Source of the DNA: Pseudovibrio sp. Alg231-02 | GTDB taxonomy: Bacteria; Pseudomonadota; Alphaproteobacteria; Rhizobiales; Stappiaceae | Direction: 5' to 3' | Length of the DNA: 64,000 bases | NCBI RefSeq assembly: GCF_900143565.1 | Contig: NZ_FREX01000001.1 | Coordinates: forward strand, 71,640-135,639 | In this document: one piece after another, positions 16,707 to 25,613 of the stretch | Layout: each line of letters starts with the position of its first letter | Position numbering within the stretch: position 1 is the first letter of the stretch | The notes under the pieces: generated by a model | Databases searched by the model: none | What the model was told of the DNA's origin: nothing | What the model saw: the letters and a program-made list of their open reading frames with translations, nothing else | Program-made: the position numbers and the translations under genes

Positions 16707-19700
16707 TTACTTCTTGCGCTTTAGCAGATTCTTCAGTTTTGCGCGTCTGCTGGTGTGGCTGTTCAGGATTTTTTCCAGGTTGCCGACTTTTTCGCGCAGG
16801 GTGTCCATTTCGTATTTGACTTTGCGGATGTTTTTGTCGTTGAGCAAGCGTGCAACCTGATAAACAGATGCGCTTGCTTCGTTGCGGACCTTATCAAACT
16901 CAGTCTGAGCCTTCGCTTCGCTAATCGTGTTGCGTTTCAGATTGAGCAGGATGAGTTTTTGGCCAATTTCATCGATCTCTTTTTCATAGCCCGGCACAAG
17001 TTGCGAGGTTGCGAGACCTACGCGGTGCGCATCATGTAGAGTGTCCAAAGCAAACTTGAGGTACTCGATGCTTTCATCGCCGTCGTCTAATCTGGCATTC
17101 GCGAGGTGGTCTTTTGCGGCGGCGGCGTGCTCTTCGGCTTTCTGGAGGATCATCCCGTAATACTCTGCTTCTGATGCATCCAGCAGGTCTTTAACATTTG
17201 CCTTGGCTGTTTCCAGAAGCTGGTCAGTCGACGCGATTGCCTCTTGAAGGTTGGCTTTTTGCTCTTCATCATCAGCTGGGCCGAAGCTGTCCTCACGTTC
17301 CAACTCCAGCTCTTCTGATGGCTTGAGTGTTTCTTCAGGTTGATCCTCTGATTTAGATTGCACCGAACCAGACCTGCGCTTAGGACCTTTTGTTCCCTGT
17401 TTGTCGAGAAGTTCCTCCATTTTATCAAGGTAGTACTGGAGTGTATTTAACGCTGCCTGAGCACGTCGGATCTCGTCTTTGAGGAGAAAGTCTTTTGCTT
17501 CAAAGGCCGTTCGGATACCGATGGAGTGATACTTACCGTAGTTTACTGCGTCATCGGCATTCTGGATCGTGCTGCTCAGTTTATTGAGATCATCCAGATC
17601 CGTTGTTACATCTTCAACTTCCTGTTCCAGCTCAGGAATTTTGTCTGCAATGGCTACACCGGAATCGTGTCTTGATTGCAGAGCTTCATTAACAACGCGC
17701 AGGGCAAATAGTTCAAACTCGGCCTTCTCGAAGTTTTCCTGCTCCATCAGCTTTTGTGCCTCTGCTGCATGTTCAGCACCACGCACCTGCATTGCTTCAA
17801 AGACTTCCCGGTCCATGCCATCCTGAATGTCTTTCTTCAGAGCCTCGAACTCGGCAAGTTTTTGCTGGCTCTCCTTTATCGTGGCAGCGAGCTTTTCTGG
17901 ATCTTTTGCAAGTGGCACTGCCTCCTGGAGCAGTTCAAGCATGCGATCTTCCTGGCTGAGTATGTATTCACTTTCCTTGTCAGGACCGAAGCGGTCTCCT
18001 TTCCTGATCAGGGCGATAGCTCGATCAATAGCCTGAAGAGCTGAGCGTTCAGCATCATCAAACGCCGTTGCAAGGTGTTTGATGTTCTCAAGCTCGGGCC
18101 TGCGCTTCACAAGCTCTGCGATCCTTTCGCGATAAACCCCAAAGCCTTTGTAGAAATTTGCTTTTGCTTCTACGAACAAGTCTGCGTAGCGTTGCACTTC
18201 ACCATCAACCACATCCACAGCGGCTTGCGCTTCATGGACGATATCAACGCCGTTGATGTAATCCTTCTTTTGGACCGCTCCTCTTAGTTTCTCAATCAAG
18301 CCTTTGGCTTCATTATACTTTACGTCAAACTCTGAGAAGTCTAAATCCCAATCAACGTATTGGTTGAGCCCCTCACTGATTTTGTCAATCTTATCCTGAA
18401 AGTACTCGGCACGTTGGTTCATGCCCCGTAGTTTAAAGGTGGCGATGCTTTCACTTACATTGTGAATTCCATCCATAGCTTTGTAGAAGGACTGTGCTTC
18501 TGCCAGCTCATGTTTCATCTTAGCTATAATGCCGTTTACGTCACCACCTTCGGGTGGATTGGACAGAGCTATCACATTTTCAAGTTTTTGCTTTGCTGAC
18601 TCGAAATAGTCGTTGAACGAGGCTTCAAAATCTCCGCGACAGAAGTCAATCCAATCGCTGTAAGAGGCCTCGATAATATCAGAGAGTGTCTCGACTTCGG
18701 CAAGGATCTCCTCTTTTTGAATCCCGAAGACCGTGATATCAGCATCGCGTTGTGCCTGGGCGTCGAGTTCCGCTCTTACAGCAGCAACACCTGCATCACC
18801 GAGAGCATCGACCATGACGTCCATAGCTTTTGCGATATCTGAGAATTGCAATACTGCGGCCTTTCCCTCTCCAGATTTTGCCAGTTCATGAGCTTTATCC
18901 AGACCAGCTCTCGCAGTGGCATCTGCATTTTCAAATACTTTCAAAATCTCTGGAAATTTGGCAACCGTGTCTACAAGTTCGGACAGCTTAATGTAGTCAG
19001 TCAGCAAGTCAGAAAATGACGTGATGACCTTAAGTTCTTCGTCTAGTGCTGCTTTTTCCGCTGCCTCACTCGCCTGTCTCATGCTCTGCCGGTGTGTTTC
19101 AGCCAGATCCAAAGCCTCTCGAGATGCTGCAACATCTTGTTTTTCTACGGATATTTTGAGTTCCGCAATATTGTCCATTGCTGTCAGATAGGCATCATCT
19201 AATGCGGACAGATCAATCGCCCAACCACCCAGGTCGTCACGCAGTTTGTAAATATCTTCGAATGCGGCAAGGTAGTATTTGGCTCCTTCAGAGATGCCGT
19301 TGAGCTGCGACATCACGATTTGCTTGCTGACATCAAATGCATTTTCCATGTCACGGTAGGCTTTTTTTGCCTCTGTGATTGGCTCTCGTATGCTCGTGAT
19401 GAATAGGTCCTGATTGACTTTCATCCGTGGGCCAGGTGTCATCATTTGGTCAGCGCCTGTAAGCCAATCCATCGCTTCATCGATTGAGGCGTTTGCCAGT
19501 TGGAATGAGTTCTGGAACCGTTGGAGGTAGTCTCCTTCACAGAAACGTTCCCAAACTTTATTCCCCTCTTTGACAGCGTTTTTCAGCTGTTCGACCTCAA
19601 CGCGAAGCTGCTTTAACTCTCTGACGAATAGTGCAATTTCTTCCTGCTCTTCTTTTTCCGCCAGTTGCTCTACAGTTAGAGCTTCCTCTTCCACTTCAGA

Positions 19701-21884
19701 TGTTTCCGTACCTGCCTGATAGCTTTCCGGTTGCTTTGGTTTTGGCGGATTGGCGACAAAAGCGTCCAGATTGACCATAGATTGCTTCAGGTCTGCCAGC
19801 GCGCCTCTGGCATCTGTGATGCGGCCTTGGCTGATGTAATCGAAGGCTTCTTTGGCGTAGCCTTGGGCGATCATCCTGAAACTGAGAAATTCCCCACGAA
19901 GTTCATCATTTACAATGCCATTCGCAACGTTTTCATAGGCTTGAATTCTGCCCCAGGCCTCTTGCACTTCAATCTTCAGGCCTGCAACTTTGGCGGCTGT
20001 TTTTGCGCCGCGTTCCAAGGCGATTTCGAGGCCGCTGAGAGCAATCTGGGTGTTATCGATTGCATCGTCGGCGTCTTCGTATTTCTTACGTTTGAAGAGA
20101 TTTTCCGCCTGATCAGAGTACTCGACAGCTCTATCGTATAGATTATCGAAAATTGCCTCTTCTTCTTTGTCTTTGAAGACATCGCTGCGATCATTGAACT
20201 CGGCAATATTTTCTCGCAGTCTGTCCAATGTCTGCATGAAGAGCTCGGTATTTTCCTCCTGAGTGGCGGCTGTTCTGATCCCCTGGAAGTACTGCAATTT
20301 GTCGACATGGTTTTGCAGGTTTGTAATGGAGGTCTGAGCGTTGGCGGTGACCTGATTGGCCTCGCTCAGGTTTTCATTTTTCACCGCTGTTTCTGCTCGA
20401 TTAAGGTTGAACTCAACTTCGCCCGCAATAGTATCGAACCTTTTGAGGTAAATGACTTTTCTCTCATCTACCTCTGCAAATTTCACAAATTCAGAGCGAC
20501 GGGAGAGCAAAATATCGGCTTGTTTTTGCAGTAAAGCGATCTGATCCTGCGCAATCTCAAGAGCCGATTGTGCCTCCACGGCAATCTCGTGCATCTCTGT
20601 GAGGTCAAGCTTGACCTTTTCAAGCTTATCTTCTGCAGACAGCACTTCACCTTTCAATAGGTCAGATTGCGCCTCTGCAATGGCGCTACGCGCAGACTTA
20701 TCCGCCTTCCTGAAGACGGGCAAAAGTCCGTTGTACTCGCTCACCAACCCTTCCTGAGAGGCCAGCTCATCCGCCTTCTTTGTCAGCTCAATCGCATCAC
20801 CAGCAAGCAGTTTCACTTCGTTCTCGTCATCATCGTCCTCTTCAGGTGTCCCTTCAGAAGACGCAATGCTCTGCAACATAACTTGCTGCATTTCGATGAA
20901 GCCGTTTTCAGCGCTCTCAGCCGCCTTTTCGGCCTCAATGCCGTTGCCTGCAGCGACCAGAGATGTTGCTTGCTTGCAGTTAGTTACGACCGCCTCATGA
21001 AGCTTCTCAAATTCTACCAGGTCTTTGGGATTATGCTCAATTTCGGATTTACGTGTACTCAGATCAGCAGCTGCTGTTTCGGTTGATTGAACTCGGTTCT
21101 CGATATCTTTTTTCGCGTTTGCAGCGTGTTTTTGCGTTTTCTTCAGCAGGTCTTTCAACACCGCAAGATTGATCGATGCGGCTTGTAGACTTTGCTTGGC
21201 AACAGAGATGCTGTTGCTATTCAATGCCGTGTTCAGATCCCTAATATTTTCAGCAGCCTGCTCGTAAGCCCCGTCAAAGCGAGACAGATCAATGTTCCAG
21301 GTTTCAATACTGGCGCGTTGCTTATGGACATCATCCAGTTTCTTCTTGGCTTCAGCTGCTATCCCCCTCATGCTATCGAGAGTGATGTCCTGGCCTTCCT
21401 TGAAGTTGGACTGCATCACGCGGAGATATTCTTCTCCACGGTCCATGAAGGCCTGCAGTTTACCAAGGTCAACAAAGCCTTTTTTGTCTGGCTTGTTCAT
21501 GATGTCATTGGCTTGCTTTACATTGGCTTCAGCCAACTGCTTGGCGTCTTCGAACACCCTTTGAGTGACGTCTTCAATGAAGACATCGGTTCGTTTGCCA
21601 GCTATATGTACTGCCTTAGCAAGAGACTTTAAGTTCCTGCTTACTTTAGACAATTCCTTTTGATGAATACGCTTGCGTTCTGCCAGATCCAGAACAGCCT
21701 GCTGTTCTTCGGCTTTGTCTTGCGGGGGTTGTTCTGCCTGAGAAACAGAGACTGTTTCGCCACCTTGCCCATTTTCGCTGTTCGGCACCTGATCATCATC
21801 AGGCAGATCAAACCTGACCTTCATCGTCTTTAAGACTGCATGCGCCCAGTTTTCGTGCTCTGGAGGGAGGTTATTCTCAGGCAT
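16707..21884 (-). CDS. Giant repetitive coiled-coil protein, unknown function
   Basis: This 1725-residue protein is almost wholly helical, rich in A, E, K, D and Q with long heptad stretches. It has no signal peptide or membrane helix and ends in the basic tail KLKNLLKRKK. Internal repeats are visible. A module with WERFCEGDYLQRF (about residue 778) recurs as WIDFCRGDFEASF (about 1078). A W-x-D-S-F/L-D-x-Y block occurs at about 192, 885 and 1175. A C-terminal module (about 1361) recurs at about 1575. The start at 21884 is chosen because GGAG lies seven bases upstream; a GTG at 21920 lacks this. The gene stands alone and converges on nagE. I know no family. A scaffold, filament or toxin-like structural protein is possible. 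Its upstream region resembles that of the giant operon at 47638-63092. Confidence 0.8.
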   Translation of the reverse strand: MPENNLPPEHENWAHAVLKTMKVRFDLPDDDQVPNSENGQGGETVSVSQAEQPPQDKAEEQQAVLDLAERKRIHQKELSKVSRNLKSLAKAVHIAGKRTDVFIEDVTQRVFEDAKQLAEANVKQANDIMNKPDKKGFVDLGKLQAFMDRGEEYLRVMQSNFKEGQDITLDSMRGIAAEAKKKLDDVHKQRASIETWNIDLSRFDGAYEQAAENIRDLNTALNSNSISVAKQSLQAASINLAVLKDLLKKTQKHAANAKKDIENRVQSTETAAADLSTRKSEIEHNPKDLVEFEKLHEAVVTNCKQATSLVAAGNGIEAEKAAESAENGFIEMQQVMLQSIASSEGTPEEDDDDENEVKLLAGDAIELTKKADELASQEGLVSEYNGLLPVFRKADKSARSAIAEAQSDLLKGEVLSAEDKLEKVKLDLTEMHEIAVEAQSALEIAQDQIALLQKQADILLSRRSEFVKFAEVDERKVIYLKRFDTIAGEVEFNLNRAETAVKNENLSEANQVTANAQTSITNLQNHVDKLQYFQGIRTAATQEENTELFMQTLDRLRENIAEFNDRSDVFKDKEEEAIFDNLYDRAVEYSDQAENLFKRKKYEDADDAIDNTQIALSGLEIALERGAKTAAKVAGLKIEVQEAWGRIQAYENVANGIVNDELRGEFLSFRMIAQGYAKEAFDYISQGRITDARGALADLKQSMVNLDAFVANPPKPKQPESYQAGTETSEVEEEALTVEQLAEKEEQEEIALFVRELKQLRVEVEQLKNAVKEGNKVWERFCEGDYLQRFQNSFQLANASIDEAMDWLTGADQMMTPGPRMKVNQDLFITSIREPITEAKKAYRDMENAFDVSKQIVMSQLNGISEGAKYYLAAFEDIYKLRDDLGGWAIDLSALDDAYLTAMDNIAELKISVEKQDVAASREALDLAETHRQSMRQASEAAEKAALDEELKVITSFSDLLTDYIKLSELVDTVAKFPEILKVFENADATARAGLDKAHELAKSGEGKAAVLQFSDIAKAMDVMVDALGDAGVAAVRAELDAQAQRDADITVFGIQKEEILAEVETLSDIIEASYSDWIDFCRGDFEASFNDYFESAKQKLENVIALSNPPEGGDVNGIIAKMKHELAEAQSFYKAMDGIHNVSESIATFKLRGMNQRAEYFQDKIDKISEGLNQYVDWDLDFSEFDVKYNEAKGLIEKLRGAVQKKDYINGVDIVHEAQAAVDVVDGEVQRYADLFVEAKANFYKGFGVYRERIAELVKRRPELENIKHLATAFDDAERSALQAIDRAIALIRKGDRFGPDKESEYILSQEDRMLELLQEAVPLAKDPEKLAATIKESQQKLAEFEALKKDIQDGMDREVFEAMQVRGAEHAAEAQKLMEQENFEKAEFELFALRVVNEALQSRHDSGVAIADKIPELEQEVEDVTTDLDDLNKLSSTIQNADDAVNYGKYHSIGIRTAFEAKDFLLKDEIRRAQAALNTLQYYLDKMEELLDKQGTKGPKRRSGSVQSKSEDQPEETLKPSEELELEREDSFGPADDEEQKANLQEAIASTDQLLETAKANVKDLLDASEAEYYGMILQKAEEHAAAAKDHLANARLDDGDESIEYLKFALDTLHDAHRVGLATSQLVPGYEKEIDEIGQKLILLNLKRNTISEAKAQTEFDKVRNEASASVYQVARLLNDKNIRKVKYEMDTLREKVGNLEKILNSHTSRRAKLKNLLKRKK

Positions 21885-21935
21885 TTGGAAACTCCGAAGT
21901 TCTGGAAACTGCTGTTTCACACTTTAATCGCGCTG

Positions 21936-21949
21936 CGCATAATTATGCG
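21936..21949. promoter_or_regulatory. 14-bp palindrome 52 bases upstream of the coiled-coil gene
   Basis: CGCATAATTATGCG is perfectly symmetric. Its core CATAATTATG is also the core of the palindrome 49 bases upstream of dddD. The position fits either a -10 region (CATAAT) or a repressor site. Confidence 0.45.
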
Positions 21950-22118
21950 TTGTCGTTCTTCGGATATGGGAAAAATCAAGTCTTTCGCTGAAAATTGCGT
22001 TGCCGATACTTGGTTAAGTTAAGGTAAGTTTAGATCCAGTCTGGATTTGTATTTGAGGCAAGATTTAAATACACAAAATGCGATGGTTATTACGCAATGC
22101 ACACAACGGAAATTGGCC

Positions 22119-22148
22119 TTACGTTGGTTTGCGTTTGCTTGCGTTGAA
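22119..22148. repeat. Three tandem 10-bp TTRCGTT repeats
   Basis: TTACGTTGGT, TTGCGTTTGC and TTGCGTTGAA follow each other without a gap, so the CGTT cores recur every 10 bases. The 15-mer CGTTGGTTTGCGTTT (22122-22136) recurs exactly at 63363-63377. The array lies about 235-265 bases upstream of the coiled-coil start. Confidence 0.6.
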
Positions 22149-22149
22149 A

Positions 22150-22177
22150 TGTGAGCGTAACGGTTTGAAAGCTCACA
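22150..22177. promoter_or_regulatory. TGTGAGC / GCTCACA inverted repeat
   Basis: TGTGAGC (22150-22156) and GCTCACA (22171-22177) are perfect mirror arms with a 14-base spacer. The arms resemble CRP half-sites, but the spacing is too long for a standard CRP dimer. TGTGAGCT also occurs twice upstream of the giant operon. Confidence 0.45.
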
Positions 22178-22210
22178 GGCATTCTTGAGAAAGAGAATCA
22201 GGAATGCCTG
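22176..22210 (-). terminator. Hairpin downstream of the Gfo/Idh oxidoreductase gene
   Basis: CAGGCATTC (22176-22184) and GAATGCCTG (22202-22210) form a perfect 9-bp stem with a 17-base loop. It lies 30 bases after the stop at 22240. No strong T run follows on the minus strand, so termination may be weak. Confidence 0.45.
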
Positions 22211-22239
22211 TTAATGCAATGATTTAACTAGTATAACCT

Positions 22240-23310
22240 TCAGCTTACATCTGTAATCTTTGCTCCAACATCAGCAAACAAGGCTAAGTCGTTTGCTGCG
22301 TCGGTTAGCGTTGTTTCGTAAAACTCTCCATCCACTATAGCTTTATAGAAGGCGTCCAACTCAATCCGGAACGGGTCTTCATAGGACGGACCAATCACCT
22401 CTTTGGTGGTCTGCTCATCGGTTGAACGAGTGATACTAAGTTGTGTCGGTAGATTACGAATGTACGGCGTGTCATAGGTCACATGGTACCGCTCCGTCTG
22501 GGTCAACACTTCGATGCCTGCATCGAATTCAGCAATGTCAGAGATGACAGCTTCGTACAGCGCGGTGAAGTGACCATAATCAAACAGGACCATCACCGTT
22601 TCCCCGCCATGTTGTTTGGCGTAGCTCACCGCCTTTGGCATGCCGAGCAGATCACGCATGGCGGAGAAGCTGTGTGAGGACAGCCCGGTCAGGACCTGAT
22701 AGGCGCGCAACTGATCTTCGCTGGCGTTCTCCCCCATGATCTCACGGAGCATGGCTGTGGTGCGCTGTTGGCCTTCGCGGATGATCTCTTGCGGGACATC
22801 GCTACCGCGGACAACGGGGCGGGTCTGGCGGGTGAAGTATGGCGCTTCGCGGATGATATCGCGGATGCGGACATGGCGGATGTTTGTCAGATCCGGCATG
22901 CGGTCCTTCAGAGCGAGGAAGCTGCGGGAATATCTGCGCATGTAGCCAACGAACACCACGCTGTTGCTGCTTTTTTGCTCTTCCAGTAATGGCGGGATCT
23001 GGTGTTTATTGAGGCAGACCGGCTTTTCGATGAAGACATGCCTGCCAGCTTGCATCGCCTCTGAAAGAAGATCTGCGTGTAAGTGATCCGGTGTCAGAAT
23101 GAAGATTGCATCCAGCGAGCGGTCCGCAATCAGGTCTGAGGCTGCTGCATATCGCTTTGCAACACCGTAGCGGTCGCCGATGTACTCCATAAGCTCGTTA
23201 GAGACATCGCTGATGGCCGAGATGGTAAAGCGGGCATCATCTGCAAGGAGTGGCAGGTGCATCAACTGAGCGACTTCGCCCAAGCCGATAATTCCGACGG
23301 ACAGTGACAT
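22240..23310 (-). CDS. Gfo/Idh/MocA-family oxidoreductase of the LacI-controlled locus
   Basis: This 356-residue protein has the N-terminal dinucleotide motif GIIGLGEVAQ, the proximal LTPDHLHADL strand and the catalytic-lysine region VFIEKPVCLNKHQ. The C-terminal substrate domain is divergent. The family oxidises or reduces sugars, inositols and amino sugars with NAD(P). It is the last gene of the seven-gene ABC-transporter operon and starts 15 bases after the IolE-like gene, with GAGGAAG upstream of its ATG. A role in breaking down the imported carbohydrate is inferred; the substrate is unknown. Confidence 0.85.
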   Translation of the reverse strand: MSLSVGIIGLGEVAQLMHLPLLADDARFTISAISDVSNELMEYIGDRYGVAKRYAAASDLIADRSLDAIFILTPDHLHADLLSEAMQAGRHVFIEKPVCLNKHQIPPLLEEQKSSNSVVFVGYMRRYSRSFLALKDRMPDLTNIRHVRIRDIIREAPYFTRQTRPVVRGSDVPQEIIREGQQRTTAMLREIMGENASEDQLRAYQVLTGLSSHSFSAMRDLLGMPKAVSYAKQHGGETVMVLFDYGHFTALYEAVISDIAEFDAGIEVLTQTERYHVTYDTPYIRNLPTQLSITRSTDEQTTKEVIGPSYEDPFRIELDAFYKAIVDGEFYETTLTDAANDLALFADVGAKITDVS

Positions 23311-23325
23311 TGTTCTTCCTCAGAC

Positions 23326-24177
23326 TTAAGCGAGTTTTGCAATAAAGGAGAAGTTGCTGCGGGCGAGATCCAGCGGTGTTTCACCTGCGTTTTCAGCAAT
23401 ATCTTGCTCAACAACAACCGGTCCCCGGAAGTCCCTTGCCCGCAGGACGTCCATAACCGCCGCAATATCAACGGCTCCATCTGCAAGTGGGCACATGACC
23501 CCTGCAGCCAGAGACGCAGGAACGCTGAGTTCGCCAGACAGAACGCGCGTGCGTACAGCTGGATCAACGTTTTTCAGATGCATGTAGTCGATGCGGTCCC
23601 ATTTGCGCTGCATATACGCCAGTGGGTCTTGACCCCAGAACGCATGGTGGCCTGTATCAAGACACAGATTGAGCGGCGTGTTTTGCAGCAGATCGTCAAT
23701 CTGGTCTTCCAGTTCAACACATGTGCCAATGTGGGGGTGAAAACTCAGCGCAACACCGTATTCTTCAGCAAGCATTGCATGGGCCTTTGTGAGGTCCTCA
23801 TACATTTGTTCTCGCGCGGCCTGTGTCATCACACCGAGCTGATCTTGCGGATAGACGTTGCTTTCATCCATCACCACCAGATGCTTAGCGCCAAGGGATG
23901 ACAGGAGTTGACCTTGTGCCTGCATGTCTTCATGGAACCGGGCGCTTGTTTCCGGTTGGGAGAACGTGTGCACATGGGTTGCGCCGATCAAGGTGAGATC
24001 GTGCCTCGTCAGCATGGCTTTGAGCGCCTCTGTCTCCTTTGGCAGGTACCCGAGCGGGCCAAGCTCAGTCCCCTTGTAACCTGCGCTTGCGACCTCTGCC
24101 AGATACTCCTCTGGCTCGTATGCGTTGCCTGTTGGATAACAGACGCCCCATGAACACGGTGCATTCCCGATCAACAT
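23326..24177 (-). CDS. Sugar phosphate isomerase/epimerase, IolE-like TIM barrel
   Basis: This 283-residue protein belongs to the xylose isomerase-like TIM-barrel superfamily. The opening GNAPCSWGV is typical of inosose dehydratase (IolE) relatives. Metal-ligand segments seen are SFHPHIGTCVE, LCLDTGHHAFWG and YMHLKNVDP near the middle, and VVVEQDI near the C terminus. It would act on a keto-sugar or inosose by isomerisation, epimerisation or dehydration. It lies 11 bases after the PHP hydrolase gene in the transporter operon. The adjacent Gfo/Idh oxidoreductase recalls inositol-type pathways, but no other iol genes are present, so the substrate is open. Confidence 0.82.
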   Translation of the reverse strand: MLIGNAPCSWGVCYPTGNAYEPEEYLAEVASAGYKGTELGPLGYLPKETEALKAMLTRHDLTLIGATHVHTFSQPETSARFHEDMQAQGQLLSSLGAKHLVVMDESNVYPQDQLGVMTQAAREQMYEDLTKAHAMLAEEYGVALSFHPHIGTCVELEDQIDDLLQNTPLNLCLDTGHHAFWGQDPLAYMQRKWDRIDYMHLKNVDPAVRTRVLSGELSVPASLAAGVMCPLADGAVDIAAVMDVLRARDFRGPVVVEQDIAENAGETPLDLARSNFSFIAKLA

Positions 24178-24188
24178 GCCGTGCTGTC

Positions 24189-25613
24189 CTATTCCGTTAC
24201 TATGTATATTGGATTGGAAAGAGCCCGGATAATGGGCTGTTCCAGTATGTCTGCTTCAGTGAGCCCCAAAGGAAGCTTTTTGCCTTTGAACGCCCCTAAA
24301 AATTCTCCAAGCAGCTCGGTGTGGTTTTCACGCGCAACGATCTCAGTTCGCAGGAAACCTGTAGCTGGCTGGTTGAAGGAAATCTGCTGTTCATCATTGA
24401 TGAGAACATCTTCTCTCCGCAAGCCGGATGCATCCACCCAGCGCAACACATCCCCTTTGGCGCCTTTGACGTGGACGGAGAAACTTGTGGTGCCTGCCGG
24501 CACTTTATCCCCCATGCGCGCCAAACCGGAGGTGAGCGACAGGTGCGGGCCGTCTGGCCCTTCGGTCACATACCCGAGCCCTGCTTTCATGGCGTTCAGA
24601 ACAGCTTGCTCGCTGAGTTCATCCAGCCAGAGCACTGTCGTCGGGCGAGCCAGCACAAGCGGGCCTTCCGGTAACAGTTGGTCGGGTTGATGGTAGTCGC
24701 TGCCACCGATCAGCGAAATCTGATGCCCCTCACTGAGGCGTTTCTGGTAGCGTGCCAGTGACACCCAGTTGTACATGAGCCATGCAGATTGCCAGACTTC
24801 CATGCAATCGGTCTCTGGCAGCTCGTAGGTCCAGTCGATCGGCGGTTTGTCGTGATTGATGGAGAACAGGCCGCCGCGCTCATGAGCCGCTTTGGCGACG
24901 ATGTGGGCGTGGTCTGGCCTGGTCATGCGGAAGTCGAGCCAGTCATCAATGCCGAAGACATTGGCGTGACCGACTGCGGTTGTGACTTCCATGCCTCGTA
25001 CGAAGACCAGGTCCTGTGAGGAGTGCGGGTGGAAATATCTGCGCTGGGTGGTGGTGTTGTGGTCCGCAATTGCCAGAAAATCCAGCCCTGCCTGTTTTGC
25101 AGCGGCGTGGAGTAACTCCGGTGCACCGCGTGCATCGGAGTGGAAGGTATGGCAGTGCAGATCTCCCTTGTACCACCCTGCTCCGTGACGCACCGGATTG
25201 GGTGTGACGGGTTGCGGTACAAGCTTTCTTGGGGCCTGGTCGAAGGAGATGGTGAGATCAACATCCGCACCATTTTCCGGCACTTTATAAAGGCCCAGGA
25301 TAATCTGCCATGTGCCCGGCTTGATCTGGCCGTGGACATAGCCCGGAGTGGCATCATCCAGCGCGATGAAGAAGCTGTCGCGGGCGCCCCCGCTCCAGCC
25401 ACGAAACCCCGAGACTGCCGGAAATGGCGTGATCTCGGGATCAAGGCATCCAAGATCGATGATACAATCCTTGGCCTTGGGGTAGTTCAGCGACACGTCA
25501 AAGCGTGTCGTTCCTTCCGGCACCTCAAATTCCAGATAGAAGTACGGATCTTTGAGCTGATCCGCCTTCGTGATGTGGTGCTGCAATTTGAGGTGGTCCA
25601 GAGTGTCACTCAT
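24189..25613 (-). CDS. PHP-domain metallohydrolase, CehA/McbA type
   Basis: The protein has 474 residues. An N-terminal beta-rich region (about 1-150) precedes a PHP domain opening with GDLHCHTFHSDARG and continuing with LDFLAIADHNTTTQRR, GMEVTTAVGHANVFG and FSINHDKPP, which supply the usual metal-binding histidines and aspartates. CehA/McbA relatives cleave phosphoesters or related esters. The ATG at 25613 is preferred because it overlaps the end of the ATPase gene by eight bases (ATGAGTGA); the frame extends 11 codons further. Membership of a sugar-import operon suggests removal of a phosphate or other ester from the imported compound. This is inference. Confidence 0.82.
   Translation of the reverse strand: MSDTLDHLKLQHHITKADQLKDPYFYLEFEVPEGTTRFDVSLNYPKAKDCIIDLGCLDPEITPFPAVSGFRGWSGGARDSFFIALDDATPGYVHGQIKPGTWQIILGLYKVPENGADVDLTISFDQAPRKLVPQPVTPNPVRHGAGWYKGDLHCHTFHSDARGAPELLHAAAKQAGLDFLAIADHNTTTQRRYFHPHSSQDLVFVRGMEVTTAVGHANVFGIDDWLDFRMTRPDHAHIVAKAAHERGGLFSINHDKPPIDWTYELPETDCMEVWQSAWLMYNWVSLARYQKRLSEGHQISLIGGSDYHQPDQLLPEGPLVLARPTTVLWLDELSEQAVLNAMKAGLGYVTEGPDGPHLSLTSGLARMGDKVPAGTTSFSVHVKGAKGDVLRWVDASGLRREDVLINDEQQISFNQPATGFLRTEIVARENHTELLGEFLGAFKGKKLPLGLTEADILEQPIIRALSNPIYIVTE

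Larger units (their letters stand above)
21885..22239. other. Regulatory region upstream of the coiled-coil gene
   Basis: These 355 bases contain no gene. Listed separately are a palindrome near the gene start, phased TTGCGTT repeats, a TGTGAGC inverted repeat and a hairpin beside the stop of the oxidoreductase gene. TTACGCAA also occurs at 22090-22097. Confidence 0.5.

Noticed and set aside
22119-22148. DnaA boxes or a replication origin
   Set aside because: The repeats do not match TTATCCACA, and no origin-associated genes are near.
22150-22177. CRP binding site
   Set aside because: The arms TGTGA and TCACA fit, but the spacer is far longer than the six bases of a normal CRP site. It is kept only as an inverted repeat.
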